NCBI GenBank assembly: GCA_023623185.1
Contig: JAMNXV010000029.1
Span: 1 to 40,110, forward strand
DNA length: 40,110 bases
Source of the DNA: Bacillota bacterium
GTDB lineage: Bacteria > Bacillota > Sulfobacillia > Symbiobacteriales > Symbiobacteriaceae
Reading direction: 5' to 3'
Shown one piece after another: positions 26,737 through 36,852 of this stretch (positions are counted from its first letter, which is position 1; the number at the start of each line of letters is the position of its first letter). The position numbers were made by a program, and so were the translations under genes. The notes beneath the pieces were generated by a model. It was not told the DNA's origin, searched no databases, and saw only the letters and a list, made by a program, of their open reading frames with translations.

Positions 26737-28236
26737 TTACGGACCCCAGACCAGCGGGATCCAGAAGTAGCCGAAAAGCGTGATCGTCGCGATGGAGGCC
26801 AGGTTGAGGAAAAAGCCTACCTTGATCATCTGCCGGATGGTCACGTAGCCCGTGCTGAAGGCGATGGCGTTGGGCGGCGTGCCCACGGGCATCATGAACG
26901 CCAGCGTGGCGCCCAGGGCGGCCACCATCATCAGGCCGGTCGGCGCGACGTTCAGCGCAGCCGCCAGGCTCGCCATGATGGGCATGAAGATGGCGGCGAT
27001 CGCGGTGTTGGAGGTGATCTCGGTCAGGAAGACCAGCATGGCGGCGACGGCCAGGACAATCAGGATGTACGGCGCCCCCTCCAGGCCCGCCAGGAAGCCG
27101 GACAGCCACTCGGCCACACCCGTCGTCTGGAAGGCGTCCGCGACGCTGAAGCCGGCGCCGAAGAGCAGGAGCACGCCCCAGGGGATCCGCTTCATGGCCG
27201 ATCCATCCAGCAGGAACTCGCCCCTGCCGCGGCTGCTGGGAATGACGAAGAGCAGCAGGGCGCCGAAGATCGCCACCATCGCGTCGCTGATGCCAGGAAC
27301 CACGCCCTTCAGGAAGAACGGGTAGATGATCCACAGCAGCGCGGCGGTGCCGAAGACGCCGAGCACCTTCCACTCCTCGTTGCTCATCGGTCCCAGTTCG
27401 GCAAGCTGCTGGCGCACGAACTCCCGGCTGCCGGGAACGTCGTTGAAGCCGGGCGGCATGACCCGCAGCATGATCCGCCACGCGATGAACGTATAGACCA
27501 GGAAAATTGGTATTCCCACCAGCATGAAGTCGAAGAAGCTGATCTCGATGCCGAGGGCAGAGGCCGCCACGCCCACCATGATCGCGTTGGGAGGCGACCC
27601 GATGATGCTGCCAACGCCGCCGATGGAGGCCGCGTAGGCAATGGCCAGCATGATCAGCGCCGGGAAGTTGCTCTTCTCGGTGTCCACCTCCGCGCCGCCG
27701 CTGCGGCGCAGCTCGGTGATCTGGTTGATGACGGCAAGGCCGATGGGCAGCATCATCATCGCCGTCGCGCTGTTGGAGATGAAGATGGAGATGACGCCGG
27801 TGGCCAGCATGAAGCCCAGAACCAGCCGGGGCGGGTTGGTGCCGATCCGGCTGATGACGGCGAGGGCGATGCGCCGGTGCAGCCGCCAGCGCTCGATGGC
27901 CACCGCGATGATGAACCCCCCGAGGAACAGGAAGATGGTCGGGTCGGCGTACGATGCCACCACATCCCCGACCGACCCCAGGCCCAGCACCGGAAAGAGG
28001 ACGACGGGCAGCAAGCTGGTGATGGGAATGGGGACGGCCTCGGTCACCCACCAGACCGAGATCCAGGCGGTGCCGGCCAGCGCGGCCACGCCTTCGCGCT
28101 CCAGGCCGGCGGGCCGGAACAACAGGTAGATGAGCAGGCACAGCGCAGGGCCCAGTACCAGCCCGATCTTCTGGCCCAGATTCCAGGGCGGCTGCTGCTC
28201 ACCCTCAGCCGCCGGCTTCGTGTGCTCCGCAGGCAC
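26737..28236 (-). CDS. SLC13/DASS family carboxylate:Na+ symporter
   Basis: A 499-residue integral membrane protein with about 11-12 hydrophobic segments. The two inverted DASS signatures are present: SNSATAMMMLP near residue 155 and SNTAIAAIFMP near residue 410, each opposed by a re-entrant region (GGVGSIIGSPPNA and MPVGTPPNAIAFSTG) that binds Na+ and the carboxylate. It probably imports dicarboxylates such as succinate or malate; related sequences carry sulfate or citrate. The GTG start has GGGGAGG ten bases upstream. A sigma-A-like promoter is visible. Remnants of an oxidase and an IclR regulator lie upstream, suggesting a former carboxylate-use locus. Confidence 0.93.
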   Translation of the reverse strand: MPAEHTKPAAEGEQQPPWNLGQKIGLVLGPALCLLIYLLFRPAGLEREGVAALAGTAWISVWWVTEAVPIPITSLLPVVLFPVLGLGSVGDVVASYADPTIFLFLGGFIIAVAIERWRLHRRIALAVISRIGTNPPRLVLGFMLATGVISIFISNSATAMMMLPIGLAVINQITELRRSGGAEVDTEKSNFPALIMLAIAYAASIGGVGSIIGSPPNAIMVGVAASALGIEISFFDFMLVGIPIFLVYTFIAWRIMLRVMPPGFNDVPGSREFVRQQLAELGPMSNEEWKVLGVFGTAALLWIIYPFFLKGVVPGISDAMVAIFGALLLFVIPSSRGRGEFLLDGSAMKRIPWGVLLLFGAGFSVADAFQTTGVAEWLSGFLAGLEGAPYILIVLAVAAMLVFLTEITSNTAIAAIFMPIMASLAAALNVAPTGLMMVAALGATLAFMMPVGTPPNAIAFSTGYVTIRQMIKVGFFLNLASIATITLFGYFWIPLVWGP

Positions 28237-28352
28237 GGTTATTCGCCTCCCCTACTGTACTGTGCCAGACCCTGCAGGTGCGCATTCGGGATTTAAGCGC
28301 TTCGTTCAAAACACAGATTACTTGTGAGGATATGGTAAATTTCTATAGGCAT

Positions 28353-28382
28353 AGTGTACGGTCTCTGGTCCATTCTCGTCAA
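28353..28382 (-). promoter_or_regulatory. Promoter of the SLC13 transporter gene
   Basis: On the minus strand TTGACG (28382-28377), 18 bases, then TACACT (28358-28353). The surrounding 28300-28390 stretch is unusually AT-rich. The predicted leader is about 110 bases. Confidence 0.6.
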
Positions 28383-28438
28383 CAATTTAAAGTACAAAAA
28401 AACCTGGCCCGGTCATGCCTGGATCGGCCCTCAGCAAG

Positions 28439-28466
28439 GCAGGGCCGCCCGAGAGGGCAGCCCTGC
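28439..28466 (-). terminator. Hairpin after the oxidase remnant
   Basis: GCAGGGC-c-GCCC (28439-28450) pairs with GGGC-a-GCCCTGC (28455-28466) around GAGA. No U tract follows directly, but a T7 run appears about 40 bases further on the minus strand. Confidence 0.5.
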
Positions 28467-28481
28467 GCACAGAACCGGCGC

Positions 28482-28861
28482 TCACAGCGCCATCTTGCCG
28501 GGGTTCATGATGTTCTTCGGGTCCAGGGCCCGCTTGATCGCCCGCATCACTTCCAGGGCGGGGCCGTGCTCTGCTTCCATATACTGCGCCCTGGCCGAGC
28601 CCACGCCGTGTTCAGCCGTCGTCGTTCCGCCCATCTCAATCGTCATGCGCTGCACGATGTCGGCCACCTCGGCCGCCTTCTTCAGCCGTTCCTGGTCGCG
28701 GAAGTCCACCACGACGCCCGCGTGCAGATTTCCGTCGCCCACGTGGCCGAAGTGATGATGGGGATGTCGTGTTCGCGGCTGATCTCCTGCAGGCGGATCA
28801 GCGCCTTGGGCACCTTGCTGATGGGCACGCCGATATCCAGGCGGACCGGGAGAACCTCATC
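28482..28861 (-). pseudogene. GlcD-type FAD-linked oxidase, 3' remnant with frameshift
   Basis: Only the C-terminal part, about 127 of the usual 450-480 residues, of a glycolate/D-lactate oxidase-type flavoprotein remains. The C-terminal half reads VGDGNLHAGVVVDF, GGTTTAEHGVGSARAQ and ALDPKNIMNPGKM, all family signatures. The upstream part, VLPVRLDIGVPISKVPKAL to EHDIPIIT, is in another frame; one missing base near 28752 (the expected ITFGHVGDG reads through at ACTTCGG) joins them. The FAD-binding N-terminal domain is absent: the sequence switches at about 28862 into an IclR gene on the other strand. Not functional. Confidence 0.88.
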
Positions 28862-28862
28862 G

Positions 28863-29155
28863 GGCGAATGACGCTCGAGCGCAAGACCCCCTGCACCATC
28901 ACACAGCCGGAACTGCTGCGCCGGGTGCTGGAGGAAGTGCGGACGCCCGGCTATGCCGTGGACGATGAGGAGACGAATCTGGGGGTGCGCTGCGTCAGCG
29001 CGCCCATCTACGACTACACCGGACGCGTGGTGGCTGCGCTGTCCGCTTCGGGGCCGGCCGAGCGGCTGCCCCTCAGCCGGGTGCCGGACATGGCCCGGAA
29101 GATCGTCGCCGGCGCGCAGGAGGTTTCGATGGCGCTGGGGGCCCGCAACCCCTGA
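28863..29155 (+). pseudogene. IclR-family regulator, C-terminal remnant
   Basis: About 95 residues of the effector-binding domain of an IclR-family transcription factor: TPCTITQPELLRRVLEEVR, GYAVDDEETNLGVRCVSAPI, YDYTGRVVAALSASGPAERL, ending GARNP and TGA at 29153. The helix-turn-helix domain and the first part of the effector domain are missing. Its start is replaced by oxidase sequence from the opposite strand. An open frame does extend back into the oxidase remnant, but that part has no IclR character. Confidence 0.85.
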
Positions 29156-29320
29156 CGCCATCGGTTCACCATCCTCTGTTTTCACAAACCCGAGGTATCC
29201 TCATAAAGTCTAGGTATGAGCCTTTTGTGTCACCACTTATTGATCGTGCGGTTTGCCCGCCATAGCGCTTTGTATCCGCCACGATCCCCGCTGCAGCCGC
29301 ACGCGGCCCCGTCTCGCGCA

Positions 29321-29361
29321 AGTCCCCCGAACCCGTCCGCAGGAGACAGGTTCGGGGGACT
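29321..29361 (-). terminator. Hairpin after ftsH
   Basis: AGTCCCCCGAACC (29321-29333) and GGTTCGGGGGACT (29349-29361) pair perfectly over 13 bases with a 15-base loop, about 35 bases past the ftsH stop. The minus-strand tail is TGCGCG, so a U tract is missing. The rest of 29156-29395 holds nothing I can identify. Confidence 0.6.
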
Positions 29362-29395
29362 TCGCCAATGTCGGCCTGTTGCGGCAGGCTTCGGA

Positions 29396-31159
<1,764 letters not shown>

Positions 31160-31381
31160 ATAGAGGAGCCTCCTTCTGGCACACAGCTTATTCACGCGGG
31201 TCTCTTTGATCTAGAGACTATCCATCTGTTATTAGCATACCGAACGTTCCTTAGATCCACCTGAGATGCTGGACATGTGGTGGTACTTTCCTGTCCTTAA
31301 ACATTTAGACGACCGAAGTTCCCTCGCGAGTCCGCCTTTGAGAGCGCTCCTTGGCGCGAATTGGTTCGCGTTCATGCAGAA

Positions 31382-31450
31382 GGGCGTCGCCGATGCCGCG
31401 ACGCCCACGAGAGAAGCTCGGAGGCCTGACTGGCGTCTGACCTCCGAGCT
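31382..31450 (-). terminator. Two consecutive hairpins after secA
   Basis: Within the 313-base gap between secA and ftsH two perfect hairpins follow the secA stop: AGCTCGGAGG/CCTCCGAGCT (31415-31424 with 31441-31450) and GGGCGTCGC/GCGACGCCC (31382-31390 with 31398-31406). Each is followed on the minus strand by a pyrimidine-rich but not U-only tail (TTCTCTCG, TTCTGC). Tandem weak terminators are likely. The rest of the gap (31160-31380) holds the ftsH leader; no clear promoter is visible. Confidence 0.6.
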
Positions 31451-31472
31451 CGTGAAGAACACGCCATGCACG

Positions 31473-34184
31473 CTACGCCTTCGCCGCCCGCCCGCAGCAG
31501 AACTTGTACTTCTTGCCCGAGCCGCACGGGCACGGGTCGTTGCGCCCGACCTTCTTGCCTTCCTTGCGGACGGGCTGCCGCTGCTCGGGACCCTGGCTGC
31601 CCGAAGTGATCATGATCCGCGGCCGCTGCGGCTCACGCGCCACCTCAATAATGAAGAGGTTGCGCACCATGTCCCGCTGAATCGAGCGGATCATGTAATT
31701 GAACATCTCCATGGCTTCCATCTTGTACTCGATCAGCGGGTCACGCTGACCGTACGCGCGGAGGCCAACGCCGTCCCGCAGGTCGTCCATGGCGTCCAGG
31801 TGGTCCATCCACTTCTCGTCCACGGTGCGGAGCAGCAGGAACCGCTCGAGCTGCCGCATCGTCTCGGCCCCGAGCCGCTGTTCCTTCTCCTCGTACGCCC
31901 GGACGGCCGCTTCCTCGATGGCCTTCGCCAGCTTCTGCCGGCCCTCCTGCTCCCGGCGCACCCCTTCGATGGCCGCCCGCAGGTCTTCCACCTTCACGTA
32001 GCCCTTGGGGATGCCGAAGTCCTCCGCCAGCCCCACCAGAATCTCGGGGTCCCACTCCTCGAAGTAGACCCCCTCCGGCACGCCCTCTTCCACCACCCAC
32101 TCGGCCACGGCGGCGATGGCATCCATCGCGACCTCGCGGGTGTCGTGCCCTTCGAGGATCTGCCGGCGCTGCTTGTAGATCAGCTCGCGCTGCGTGTTCA
32201 TCACGTCGTCGTACTGCAGCACGTGCTTACGGATGTCGAAGTTGCGGGCCTCGACCTTCTTCTGGGCGTTCTCAATCGCCCGCGAGACCATCGGGCTGTC
32301 GATGGGCACGTCCTCTTCAATGCCCAGCCGGTTCATCAGGTTCGAGACCATCTCGCCGCCGAAGAGACGCATCAGGTCGTCCTCCAGCGAAACGTAGAAC
32401 CGTGACTCGCCGGGGTCGCCCTGACGGCCGGAACGGCCGCGCAGCTGGTTGTCAATGCGCCGGGCTTCGTGCCGCTCGGTGCCGATGACGCACAGGCCGC
32501 CCACCGCGCGCACCTTCTCGGCCTCCTCGGCGCACTTGGCCTCCTCTTCCTTCAGGTACTTCAGGTAGATTTCCCGGGCCTGCTGCACGTCGGGGTCCTG
32601 GGACGGAATGATGTCCGTCGCGGCGACGATCAGTTCCGGATCGATGCCGTCCGCCCGCATGCGCTGGCGCGCCGCGAAGTCGGGGTTGCCGCCCAGCAGG
32701 ATGTCGGTACCGCGGCCGGCCATGTTGGTCGCGATGGTCACCGCGCCGAACCGGCCCGCCTGCGCCACGATCTCGGCCTCGCGCTCGTGGTACTTGGCGT
32801 TCAGCACCTGGTGCTTGATGCCCCTGCGGGTCAGAATCTGCGAGAGGTACTCCGACTTCTCGATGGAGACCGTGCCGATCAGCACGGGCTGGCCCCGCTT
32901 GTGCCGCTCCTCCACGTCGTCGGCCACCGCCTTGAACTTTGCCCGCTCCGTCTTGTACACGATGTCGGGGTGGTCAATGCGGATCACCGGCTTGTTGGTG
33001 GGAATGGCGATGACGTCGAGGCCGTAAATCTTCCGGAACTCCTCCTCCTCCGTAAGGGCCGTACCGGTCATGCCGGCCAGCTTCTTATACATGCGGAAGT
33101 AGTTCTGGAAGGTTACGGTGGCGAGGGTCTGCGTCTCCTCCTCGATCTTGCAGCCTTCCTTCGCCTCCACCGCCTGGTGCAGTCCGTCGGACCAGCGCCG
33201 GCCGAACATGAGGCGGCCGGTGAACTCGTCGACGATGATCACCTGATCGTCCTTCACCACGTAGTCCTTGTCGCGGTGGAAGAGCTCCTTCGCCTTGATG
33301 GCGTTGTTGAGGTAGTGGACCAGCTGCTGGTTCTCGCCCTCGTAGAGGTGGTCGATGTTCAGCCACTTCTCGACCTTGGCGACGCCCTCCTCGGTGGGGG
33401 CCACCCGCTTCTCCTTCTCCTCGACGATGTAGTCCTCGTCGCGCTTCAGCCGCTCCGCGATCTTCGCGAAGGTGTAGTAAAGCTCCGTCGGCTTGCCGGA
33501 GGGGCCGGAGATGATCAGCGGGGTCCGTGCCTCGTCGATCAGGATCGAGTCGGCCTCGTCGACGATGGCATAGAAGAACTCGCGGTGCACCATGTCCTGC
33601 GGGTGCATGGCCATATTGTCCCGCAGGTAGTCGAAGCCGAACTCGTTGTTGGTACCGTAGGTGATGTCGCAGGCGTAGGCCTCGCGCCGCTGCGCCGAGG
33701 TCAGCCCGTGCACGATCAGCCCGGTGGTCATGCCCAGGAACTTGTAGATCCGGCCGATGTCGTCGCGGCCGACCTTGGCCAGGTAGTCGTTCACCGTCAC
33801 CAGGTGGCAGCCCCGGCCGAGAAGCGCGTTGAGGTACAGCGGCATGGCTGCCACCAGGGTCTTACCTTCACCGGTCTTCATCTCGGCGATGTTGCCCTCG
33901 TGCAGCACGATGCCGCCGATCAGCTGAACGTCGAAGGGCCGCCTTCCCGTCGCGCGGACCGACGCTTCCCGCACCACCGCAAACGCCTCGGGCAGAAGCT
34001 GCTCCAGCGTCTCCCCGCGGGCGATCCGCTCCTTGAACTCCACCGTCTTGTGGGCGAGTTCGGCATCCGAGAGCTTCTGCATCTGCGGCTCCAGGCTGTT
34101 GATCAGGGCCACCGTCTTCTGGTGGCGCTTGACGACCTTCGCGCTGTAGTCGCCAAAGATGCGTTCCAGGATCTTCAAAGCCAA
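31473..34184 (-). CDS. secA: SecA, preprotein translocase ATPase
   Basis: Motor of the Sec export pathway, 903 residues. Walker A is MKTGEGKT near residues 102-109, [16 protein letters not shown] is motif II (Walker B) and its following segment, and [10 protein letters not shown] is motif VI of the second nucleotide-binding fold. The C-terminus carries the zinc-binding SecB/lipid motif [14 protein letters not shown]. No disruption is seen. The start is TTG at 34184 with AAGGTG about seven bases upstream. A promoter (34301-34329) and a very short leader reading frame (34202-34237) precede it. The neighbour hpf upstream on the same strand matches the Firmicute arrangement. Confidence 0.98.
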   Translation of the reverse strand: MALKILERIFGDYSAKVVKRHQKTVALINSLEPQMQKLSDAELAHKTVEFKERIARGETLEQLLPEAFAVVREASVRATGRRPFDVQLIGGIVLHEGNIAEMKTGEGKTLVAAMPLYLNALLGRGCHLVTVNDYLAKVGRDDIGRIYKFLGMTTGLIVHGLTSAQRREAYACDITYGTNNEFGFDYLRDNMAMHPQDMVHREFFYAIVDEADSILIDEARTPLIISGPSGKPTELYYTFAKIAERLKRDEDYIVEEKEKRVAPTEEGVAKVEKWLNIDHLYEGENQQLVHYLNNAIKAKELFHRDKDYVVKDDQVIIVDEFTGRLMFGRRWSDGLHQAVEAKEGCKIEEETQTLATVTFQNYFRMYKKLAGMTGTALTEEEEFRKIYGLDVIAIPTNKPVIRIDHPDIVYKTERAKFKAVADDVEERHKRGQPVLIGTVSIEKSEYLSQILTRRGIKHQVLNAKYHEREAEIVAQAGRFGAVTIATNMAGRGTDILLGGNPDFAARQRMRADGIDPELIVAATDIIPSQDPDVQQAREIYLKYLKEEEAKCAEEAEKVRAVGGLCVIGTERHEARRIDNQLRGRSGRQGDPGESRFYVSLEDDLMRLFGGEMVSNLMNRLGIEEDVPIDSPMVSRAIENAQKKVEARNFDIRKHVLQYDDVMNTQRELIYKQRRQILEGHDTREVAMDAIAAVAEWVVEEGVPEGVYFEEWDPEILVGLAEDFGIPKGYVKVEDLRAAIEGVRREQEGRQKLAKAIEEAAVRAYEEKEQRLGAETMRQLERFLLLRTVDEKWMDHLDAMDDLRDGVGLRAYGQRDPLIEYKMEAMEMFNYMIRSIQRDMVRNLFIIEVAREPQRPRIMITSGSQGPEQRQPVRKEGKKVGRNDPCPCGSGKKYKFCCGRAAKA

Positions 34185-34201
34185 AGCTTACACCTTCTTC
34201 G

Positions 34202-34237
34202 CTAATCTGCCAGCGGGCTGGCGCAAAAATCGTTCAT
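34202..34237 (-). CDS. Possible 11-codon leader peptide upstream of secA
   Basis: ATG at 34237 to TAG at 34204-34202 would encode MNDFCASPLAD, ending 17 bases before the secA start. A GAGGAG is present but only three bases before the ATG. The reading frame spans a small inverted repeat (GCCAGC/GCTGGC, 34207-34222 region). It resembles in position, not sequence, the secM leader of E. coli. Translation is unproven. Confidence 0.3.
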   Translation of the reverse strand: MNDFCASPLAD

Positions 34238-34300
34238 ACACTCCTCATATAGATGCGCCGAAACCCGCGTCACGTTCGCGCCCACGCAGGCATCCGCGAT

Positions 34301-34329
34301 ATTTTAGCATGCCAAGCACGGACAAGCAA
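34301..34329 (-). promoter_or_regulatory. Candidate secA promoter
   Basis: On the minus strand TTGCTT (34329-34324), 17 bases, then TAAAAT (34306-34301). The leader to the secA start would be about 110 bases and includes the short reading frame at 34202-34237. Confidence 0.6.
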
Positions 34330-34368
34330 CGAGCATCAATTGGCAAGTTCAGAAGAAAGCGACGATAA

Positions 34369-35484
34369 TCAGTAACGTGCAGGGCCCCCACGCAGGGCGA
34401 TCGCCCGGTCGGCCAGCACCCACAGCCCGCCGGCCACCACCGAGTGGCCGCCGAGCACCACGGGAATCGGGCATTGTACAGCCGCCCGGGTAAACGCCCG
34501 CACGAAGGGATCCTCAATGCGCTCCACCGCGCCCAGATCAGACTGGAACCGGTCCCACTCGCTCACCCGCCGTCCCCGGTTGGCAAAGAGCACCCGCGTG
34601 TCGAAGAAGGCCGCGTCGCACGTCTCGCTCAGCCGGGCGAAGAACCGCTCCGGCCCCAGGTCCTCCACCAGGTCGGCCACCACCGAGCGCACCAGCCCCG
34701 CAGCCTCCCGCCCCAGGGCCTTCATGCCCCGCTCCTCCGAGAACACCCGCAGCCGCACGGGCAGGTTGCGGTTGAAGTGTTCCATGATGGCAGAGCCCAC
34801 CCGGCCGATGAGGGCCACCTCGGGAAGCTCCGTTGCCAGCACGTCGGCCGCAGCCCGCAGGCGCGCGTCCGGCCAGGCCGCCGCCCGCAGGGCCGCCCGC
34901 GCCCTGGGGCCGCCCCGGCCGCTGAGCGCCAGGATCAGGTAGTCGGTCGGCGTGTCCAGGTCGAAGTTGACCGCCGCGCTGTTGGGGAGCAGCACCCGCT
35001 CCATGCCGGTCTCCCGCAGCAGCCAGCCCAGGAAATTGTCGTTCTCCGGCGGGTCGACCCGCTCCAGGTGTGCGGCCGGCTGCCAGGCCACAAGATCGAC
35101 GGATTGGACGTTGTTGACCACCACCGTCGGTTCATTCCGGCTCAGGGCCGCGCGAATCCAGGCGATCTCCTCCTGGCCGATCAGCGGCAGCGCCGCGCCG
35201 CTCAGGTAGATGACCGCGTCTGCGCCGCTCTCCCGCACCGCCTGCCGGAGGCTGCGCCCGAAGTGAAACGAGGACCCCCGCGTGTCGAAAATGCGGGCCC
35301 CCAGCCGGGCGGCCGCCTCCGCCAGCGCGCCGTGGTTGGTGGCCAGCACCACCTGATCGAGCCCCGCCGCGCAGAACTTGGCCACCGTGTCCAGGGTCAC
35401 CGCGTGGCGCAGCCCAACCAGGCTCTCCTGCAGCGGGTTCTCCGCCGGAGGGCCGCCTTCGAAGATGATCGCTGCCGTGCGCAC
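34369..35484 (-). CDS. MobA-like nucleotidyltransferase-fold protein
   Basis: A 371-residue protein whose first two thirds resemble the GT-A/NTP-transferase fold of MobA and CofC: RTAAIIFEGG at the N-terminus, VVLATNHGALAEAAARLG, ADAVIYLSGAALPLIG (the metal-site region, where a DxP motif is more usual) and NFDLDTPTDYLIL, which matches the DxDTPxD signature. The usual LAGGxSxRxG loop is not clear, so catalysis is uncertain. The C-terminal part (about 210-371) is not recognised. GTG at 35484 is chosen because GGGAGG lies seven bases upstream. It sits between hpf and secA on the same strand. Substrate unknown. Confidence 0.72.
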   Translation of the reverse strand: MRTAAIIFEGGPPAENPLQESLVGLRHAVTLDTVAKFCAAGLDQVVLATNHGALAEAAARLGARIFDTRGSSFHFGRSLRQAVRESGADAVIYLSGAALPLIGQEEIAWIRAALSRNEPTVVVNNVQSVDLVAWQPAAHLERVDPPENDNFLGWLLRETGMERVLLPNSAAVNFDLDTPTDYLILALSGRGGPRARAALRAAAWPDARLRAAADVLATELPEVALIGRVGSAIMEHFNRNLPVRLRVFSEERGMKALGREAAGLVRSVVADLVEDLGPERFFARLSETCDAAFFDTRVLFANRGRRVSEWDRFQSDLGAVERIEDPFVRAFTRAAVQCPIPVVLGGHSVVAGGLWVLADRAIALRGGPARY

Positions 35485-35506
35485 CCGAATGCCTCCCACA
35501 CAGGAC

Positions 35507-35535
35507 AGCCCCGTCGCCGGATCGGCGGCGGGGCT
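35507..35535 (-). terminator. Hairpin between hpf and the nucleotidyltransferase-like gene
   Basis: A 13-bp stem with one G-U-type mismatch (35507-35519 with 35523-35535) and a three-base loop, 13 bases past the hpf stop. No U tract follows; attenuation or 3'-end protection of hpf mRNA is likely. Confidence 0.55.
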
Positions 35536-35548
35536 GGAACACCCACTT

Positions 35549-36082
35549 TTAGTATTCCGGCTCCAGGAGACCGTAGTCGCCGTCGTGGCGACGGTAGAGC
35601 ACATTCACCTTGCCGGTGTCGCTGTTCACGAATACGAAGAAGTCGTGCGAGAGCAGGTCCATCTGGAGGATCGCCTCGTCCACCGTCACCGGCTTCACGG
35701 GGAACCGCTTGGTCTTGACCACCTTGCCGTCCAGTTCGGCGTCCAGGTCCTCCTCCCCGGCTGAGGCCACGGCGGCCTGGGCCGGACCCGCCCCCGTGCG
35801 CCGGCGGAGCCGGGCGCGATACCGCTGCACCTGCTTTTCCAGCTTATCGGCCACCAGGTCGATGGAGGCGTACATGTCGTTGGTGGCCTCCTCCCCCCGC
35901 AGGATCCACCCGTTCAACTCTGCGGTGACCTCGATGATGTGCCGCCCGCGCTCCACGTAGAGATTCGCCTGTGCCTTGATCGGATGGTCGACGAACTTCT
36001 CGATCTTGCCAAGCTTCTTCTCGACATACTCGCGGAGCGCTTTGGTGATCTCGATGTTCTTACCGCGTACCGCAACCTGCAT
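35549..36082 (-). CDS. hpf: Long-form ribosome hibernation promoting factor
   Basis: Binds the ribosomal decoding region and, through its C-terminal domain, pairs 70S ribosomes into inactive 100S dimers under stress or stationary phase. The 177-residue protein has the N-terminal HPF/YfiA domain (MQVAVRGKNIEITKALREYV to about 105), a linker rich in Ala/Gly/Glu, and the C-terminal dimerisation domain (VVKTKRFPVKPVTVDEAILQ to DGDYGLLEPEY) that marks the long form. ATG at 36082 has GGAGGAG eight bases upstream; longer in-frame starts lack family residues. In Firmicutes hpf precedes secA, as here with one gene between. Confidence 0.96.
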   Translation of the reverse strand: MQVAVRGKNIEITKALREYVEKKLGKIEKFVDHPIKAQANLYVERGRHIIEVTAELNGWILRGEEATNDMYASIDLVADKLEKQVQRYRARLRRRTGAGPAQAAVASAGEEDLDAELDGKVVKTKRFPVKPVTVDEAILQMDLLSHDFFVFVNSDTGKVNVLYRRHDGDYGLLEPEY

Positions 36083-36240
36083 GGCCCCAACTCCTCCCAG
36101 TTCGTCGGGCCCTGCCGGGCCCTTCTCAGGGTTATGACTCTCTTCCCTCCGAGCATGCCGTTTCCCTGCCACCCGCGCGGCCTCTGCTACTAATATTGTA
36201 CACCACTTCTGGTCTCATCCTCGCCCCCGGCGAGGCCGAT

Positions 36241-36328
36241 TTATGCACAGTCTGTGCCTATCCTGTATGTGGGTAATGGGGATAAGTCTGTTGATAACGC
36301 CTGTCATAAGCTTCGCGCGTGGGGATAA
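36241..36328. promoter_or_regulatory. Cluster of DnaA-box-like 9-mers between hpf and fliW
   Basis: Within 88 bases of the 350-base gap: TTATGCACA (36241-36249, perfect TTATNCACA), TGTGGGTAA (36268-36276), TGGGGATAA (36277-36285), TGTTGATAA (36289-36297) and TGGGGATAA (36320-36328). The last four are in the reverse orientation with one mismatch each to TGTGNATAA. A separate palindrome GCACAG-T-CTGTGC lies at 36245-36257. No clear sigma-A or sigma-D promoter for fliW, or for hpf, is visible in the rest of the gap. Confidence 0.55.
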
Positions 36329-36432
36329 CCATGTGGACGCGTGCAGGCGTGACCCCGGGTCGCGCCGAACAGTGTCTACTAAAGGAAGAAAATCGGGCAC
36401 AGACTGGAACTGAGCGACGGAGGGCTCTAGAA

Positions 36433-36852
36433 ATGGACAAGATCTTTGAGTTTCCCGCAGGGATTTACGGTTTCCCCGGCCTCAAGCGCTTCATGGTTGT
36501 GGACATTCCCGGCGCGGGCGACGTGTTCAAGCAGTTGGTGGCCGCCGATGATCCCAACGTTGGCTTCACGTTGGTGTTCCCCTTCGCGCTCTTCCCGCAG
36601 TACAATCCGGACATCCCGGCCGAGGACCTGGCCGCCGTGGGCGCAGAGAGCCCCGACCAGGTGCTGCTCTACGCCATCGCCAACGTCCCCCCGCAGGACT
36701 TCCGGGCCGCGACGGCCAACCTGCGGGCCCCGCTGCTCTTCAACCCCTTCACCCGCAAGGGCCGCCAGGTGATCCTGGCCGACGAGCAGTACCGCATCCG
36801 CGAGCCCCTTTTCGGAGAGGCAAAGCGAAACCCGGCAGAGGAGGCCCCATGA
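36433..36852 (+). CDS. fliW: FliW, flagellar assembly factor / CsrA antagonist
   Basis: In Bacillus FliW binds flagellin and, when free, binds CsrA and blocks its translational repression of hag. The 139-residue protein is of usual length, with FEFPAGIYGFPGLKRFMVVD at the N-terminus, FALFPQYNPDIP in the middle and LRAPLLFNPFTRKGRQVIL toward the C-terminus, all family features. ATG at 36433 has GGAGGG eight bases upstream; an in-frame ATG at 36319 would add 38 unrelated residues. It overlaps csrA by one base (ATGA-type junction). No flagellin or hook genes are adjacent in this window. Confidence 0.95.
   Translation: MDKIFEFPAGIYGFPGLKRFMVVDIPGAGDVFKQLVAADDPNVGFTLVFPFALFPQYNPDIPAEDLAAVGAESPDQVLLYAIANVPPQDFRAATANLRAPLLFNPFTRKGRQVILADEQYRIREPLFGEAKRNPAEEAP

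Noticed and set aside
28682-29185. 167-codon minus-strand frame as an intact gene
   Set aside because: Only its last third is oxidase sequence; the first two thirds are antisense to the IclR remnant and have no family character.
31160-31472. T-box or other known riboswitch before ftsH
   Set aside because: Hairpins are present but no T-box AGGGTGGNACCGCG-like sequence or other recognised conserved core was found; the hairpins fit tandem terminators of secA.
36180-36432. Sigma-D promoter for fliW (TAAA-N15-GCCGATAT)
   Set aside because: GCCGATTT occurs at 36235-36242 but the correctly spaced upstream bases do not read TAAA, and the TAAA near 36382 has no matching -10 element.
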